NCBI RefSeq assembly: GCF_036195045.1
Contig: NZ_CP108100.1
Span: 7,688,001 to 7,752,000, forward strand
Direction of reading: 5' to 3'
Length of the DNA stretch: 64,000 nt
Source: Streptomyces sp. NBC_00236
GTDB lineage: Bacteria; Actinomycetota; Actinomycetes; Streptomycetales; Streptomycetaceae
Shown here: positions 62,150 to 64,000 of the stretch, one piece after another
Position numbering within the stretch: position 1 is the first letter of the stretch
Layout of the letters: each line of letters opens with the position of its first letter
Notes under the pieces: model-generated
Databases searched by the model: none
What the model was told of the DNA's origin: nothing
What the model saw: only the letters and a program-made list of their open reading frames with translations
Made by a program: the position numbers and the translations under genes

Positions 62150-63424
62150 TCACTCACCGAGAAGCCTGAGCACGCGGGGCCAGCCGTCCGCCTGTGCGTG
62201 AGCGTTCCCGGCCGATGTCCCACCGAGGTCCATGTACCTGTTCGACAGCCGGTTCAGGGCGTAGTGGGCCGTGGGGCTGTAGGGGTACCAGCCGATGGCG
62301 TGGCCCGCCTTCCTGTAGACCAGGGCCTCGCGCTGCCGGCCCGGGCGCGACTGCTCGTCCCCGATGCTGCGGGCGGCTTCGGCCGACTGCCAGAGCCGGT
62401 CGTCATCACCCGCGATCGCCAGAACGCTGCCCTTCACGTTGCCGAGTGGAATCGGGGTGAGGTCGACCGGCTTGTTGTCCCTGGTCCATGCGATGCCATG
62501 GGGGTAGCCCGGCGTGGTGTTCCGGGACGGGGCGTAGAGGACGACATCGCTGACGAGGCCGGGGTAGGCGTGGGCGAGAAGTTGGGCTGCCTCCGTCCCG
62601 CGGGAGACTCCGATCACCGCAGGTTTGGCATTCCTCGTGCCGTGTTGCCGGTCCAGGAACCGCGCGGCCGTGGCGAAGTACTCCAGCCTGATGTTCTCCA
62701 GGCTCTCCGGACGCCCCGGGCAGCCGAAGTAGCACAGGGCGAGGACGGGGTGCCCGTGGGAGGCGAGCAACGCGGCGGCGAGGCGGTTGCTGGTGCCGCC
62801 CTCCGAGCCGCCGATGGTCAGGACCGGTGCACGTCGTGGCGAGTGGGGCGGCGGAAGGTAGAGGCTCCCGTACAGGCCGTTCATGGACCCGTGCAGGGCC
62901 TGGTAGGTCGTGCCCTCGCTCATCCACGTGCGCGTCAACGCACGCGTCGCGATCTGCTTGCCGCCCGCCTTCACGGCGAGCGTCACCTTGTAGGACGCCT
63001 GCTGCTCCGGTGGTTTGGAGGCGAACGACTCCTTGCCCGAGCCTTTCTGATGTGACGTCATGGACCAGAACAGGCCCATGCCGTCCACGCCGCGGTAGGT
63101 GCCTGAACGTGATCGCGCACGGTTGAGGTCCACTGTTCCGGTGTCGTCCGCGGTGACGACGGCCCGGCTTGCCCATGGGGCACCCCGATAGTCCGCTGCG
63201 CCTGCGGTGACGGTGACCTCCTCGTGCGGATGCAGGCCCGAGACCCGGACCCGCACCGCGTCGTCCACGAGAGATTCCGCCCGGTCCACCTGGATGCGCG
63301 CCCGGGTGCTGTGCTCGGGCCCCGACGAACACGCGCCCGCACCTGACAGGCCCAGGCAGCACGCCACCGCGACTGCGCGAGTCCGCCACGCCGTTGCCCG
63401 GCCGTTCACACCCTTCGTTCTCAC
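62150..63424 (-). CDS. Lipoprotein with acyl-CoA thioester hydrolase/BAAT C-terminal domain
   Basis: A 424-aa protein. A signal with a lipobox-like AGAC (Cys32) suggests lipid anchoring. Residues about 45-195 form the beta-rich N-terminal domain of acyl-CoA thioesterases/BAAT (IQVDRAESLVDDAVRVRVSGLHPHEEVTVTAG). Residues 200-424 form the alpha/beta-hydrolase BAAT_C domain with nucleophile Ser in GVSRGTEAAQLL, Asp in GDDDRLWQS and His in AGHAIGWYPY. Mammalian relatives conjugate bile acids or hydrolyse acyl-CoA; exported bacterial ones have unknown substrates. The GTG start at 63424 is uncertain. Nothing adjacent suggests a pathway. Confidence 0.85.
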   Translation of the reverse strand: MRTKGVNGRATAWRTRAVAVACCLGLSGAGACSSGPEHSTRARIQVDRAESLVDDAVRVRVSGLHPHEEVTVTAGAADYRGAPWASRAVVTADDTGTVDLNRARSRSGTYRGVDGMGLFWSMTSHQKGSGKESFASKPPEQQASYKVTLAVKAGGKQIATRALTRTWMSEGTTYQALHGSMNGLYGSLYLPPPHSPRRAPVLTIGGSEGGTSNRLAAALLASHGHPVLALCYFGCPGRPESLENIRLEYFATAARFLDRQHGTRNAKPAVIGVSRGTEAAQLLAHAYPGLVSDVVLYAPSRNTTPGYPHGIAWTRDNKPVDLTPIPLGNVKGSVLAIAGDDDRLWQSAEAARSIGDEQSRPGRQREALVYRKAGHAIGWYPYSPTAHYALNRLSNRYMDLGGTSAGNAHAQADGWPRVLRLLGE

Positions 63425-63561
63425 GATGTGCCCCCAACTGACGTCGCCGTATTGGCTGTACACGGAAACCAATCACGTGGACCGGGTTCCTCGCCGAGGA
63501 TCGGGCAACCGGAAGGCAGACTTTTCGAATTCTTGGGCCAGGAGAACCGCGAACCGCGAAA

Positions 63562-63597
63562 CCTCCGGCGGCGACGGTCGTCCGTCGCGGCCGGAGG
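63562..63597 (-). terminator. Hairpin downstream of the GH1 gene
   Basis: A 16-bp inverted repeat with one mismatch (arms 63562-63577 and 63582-63597) and a TCGT tetraloop lies 42 bases past the beta-glucosidase stop. It is a convincing GC-rich terminator for the gene reading in from the right edge. Confidence 0.75.
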
Positions 63598-63638
63598 CTG
63601 CTGGATGGCAGGGGCGCCCCGACGCCCTCGCGGGGAGG

Positions 63639-64000
63639 TCAGGCGGCCTTGCGCGATCGGCCCGCCGCCACTTCGCGGGCCAGTTCGGCGTACCGCCGGC
63701 CGCTGCTCTTGACGGTGCGGCGCTGGGTCGCGTAGTCGACGTGGACCAGGCCGAACCGCTTGTCGTAGCCGTACGCCCACTCGAAGTTGTCGAGCAGGGA
63801 CCAGGCGAAGTAGCCGGCGAGCGGCGCGCCCTTGCGGACGGCGCGGGCGCAGGCGGCCAGGTGCTCCTCCAGGTACTGGGTCCGCTCCGGGTCGTGCACC
63901 GAACCGTCGGCGAGGACGACGTCCTGGTACGCGGCGCCGTTCTCGGTGACGTAGAGGCGCTGGACGCCGTACTCCTCGGTCAGGCGCAGAAGGAGCTGTT
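63639..64000 (-). CDS. GH1 family beta-glucosidase, 5' end outside window
   Basis: The C-terminal 120 codons of a family 1 glycosidase; the gene continues beyond the right edge. The catalytic nucleophile Glu lies in [12 protein letters not shown], followed by [72 protein letters not shown], the family's signature C-terminus. It hydrolyses beta-glucosides such as cellobiose inside the cell. An orphan LacI-type palindrome lies 2.5 kb away, too far to be its own operator. Terminator just downstream. Confidence 0.95.
   Translation of the reverse strand, partial: QLLLRLTEEYGVQRLYVTENGAAYQDVVLADGSVHDPERTQYLEEHLAACARAVRKGAPLAGYFAWSLLDNFEWAYGYDKRFGLVHVDYATQRRTVKSSGRRYAELAREVAAGRSRKAA

Overview
The window is very GC-rich, actinobacterial DNA and most likely Streptomyces. 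The evidence is the strong third-position GC bias, frequent GTG/TTG starts, ATGA/GTGA start-stop overlaps, and a gene set typical of that genus: a gvpOAFGJLSK gas vesicle cluster, an encapsulin/DyP pair, an LPFR-motif small protein, DUF6766 and DUF3592. I saw no rRNA, tRNA, replication gene or CRISPR array. The content is accessory or arm-like: catabolism, stress, redox, regulators and several decayed genes.

Region 1 (1-9.8 kb): a plus-strand, translationally coupled operon. It runs sulfatase (5' end outside the window), sulfonate/taurine-type ABC permease, ATPase and lipoprotein, DUF4838 protein with a Tat signal, then a 1158-aa secreted GH35 beta-galactosidase. It looks like a sulfated-glycan or sulfo-compound utilisation locus and ends in a strong hairpin. 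Region 2 (9.8-22 kb): FBP zinc-finger protein, NUDIX hydrolase, an NAD-kinase-like/SPFH pair, TetR with an iterated operator facing PAP2 and EamA-like membrane genes, PadR, FadH-like flavoprotein, DoxX, and an FprB-type ferredoxin-reductase beside an AurF-like di-iron oxygenase. Region 3 (22-31.3 kb): DUF3592, a MerR-methyltransferase fusion, LacI facing a phytanoyl-CoA-dioxygenase-like enzyme over a LacI-type operator, then debris (MFS fragment, IS481 remnant, frameshifted ABC exporter), panD with a GNAT gene, an Asp/Glu-racemase-like gene, and two overlapping MarR genes.

Region 4 (31.4-49.9 kb): DAP-decarboxylase-like enzyme; an encapsulin shell with a DyP peroxidase carrying a clear C-terminal cargo peptide; MerR, DJ-1/PfpI and GNAT genes; TauE/SafE; flavodoxin-like, SDR and isochorismatase-like enzymes; an Orn/Lys/Arg decarboxylase; a molybdopterin oxidoreductase without the usual Fe-S cysteines, overlapped by a small partner; and a lipoprotein/27-aa membrane peptide/DUF6766 operon. 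Remnants here include a displaced gnd 3' end and a fused alcohol dehydrogenase/XRE deletion scar.

Region 5 (50-64 kb): the gvp cluster on the minus strand, divergent from a Gls24/Asp23 protein, an acidic-then-basic low-complexity protein and an SRPBCC protein with an acidic repeat tail. Then come a frameshifted dehalogenase-like gene, catalase, an unlisted 42-aa LPFR protein with a SigB-type promoter, 6-phosphogluconate dehydrogenase, TetR, a BAAT-type acyltransferase/hydrolase lipoprotein and the 3' end of a GH1 beta-glucosidase. At least seven remnants in 64 kb point to ongoing loss and rearrangement. All functional assignments come from reading translated sequence; no database search was run.
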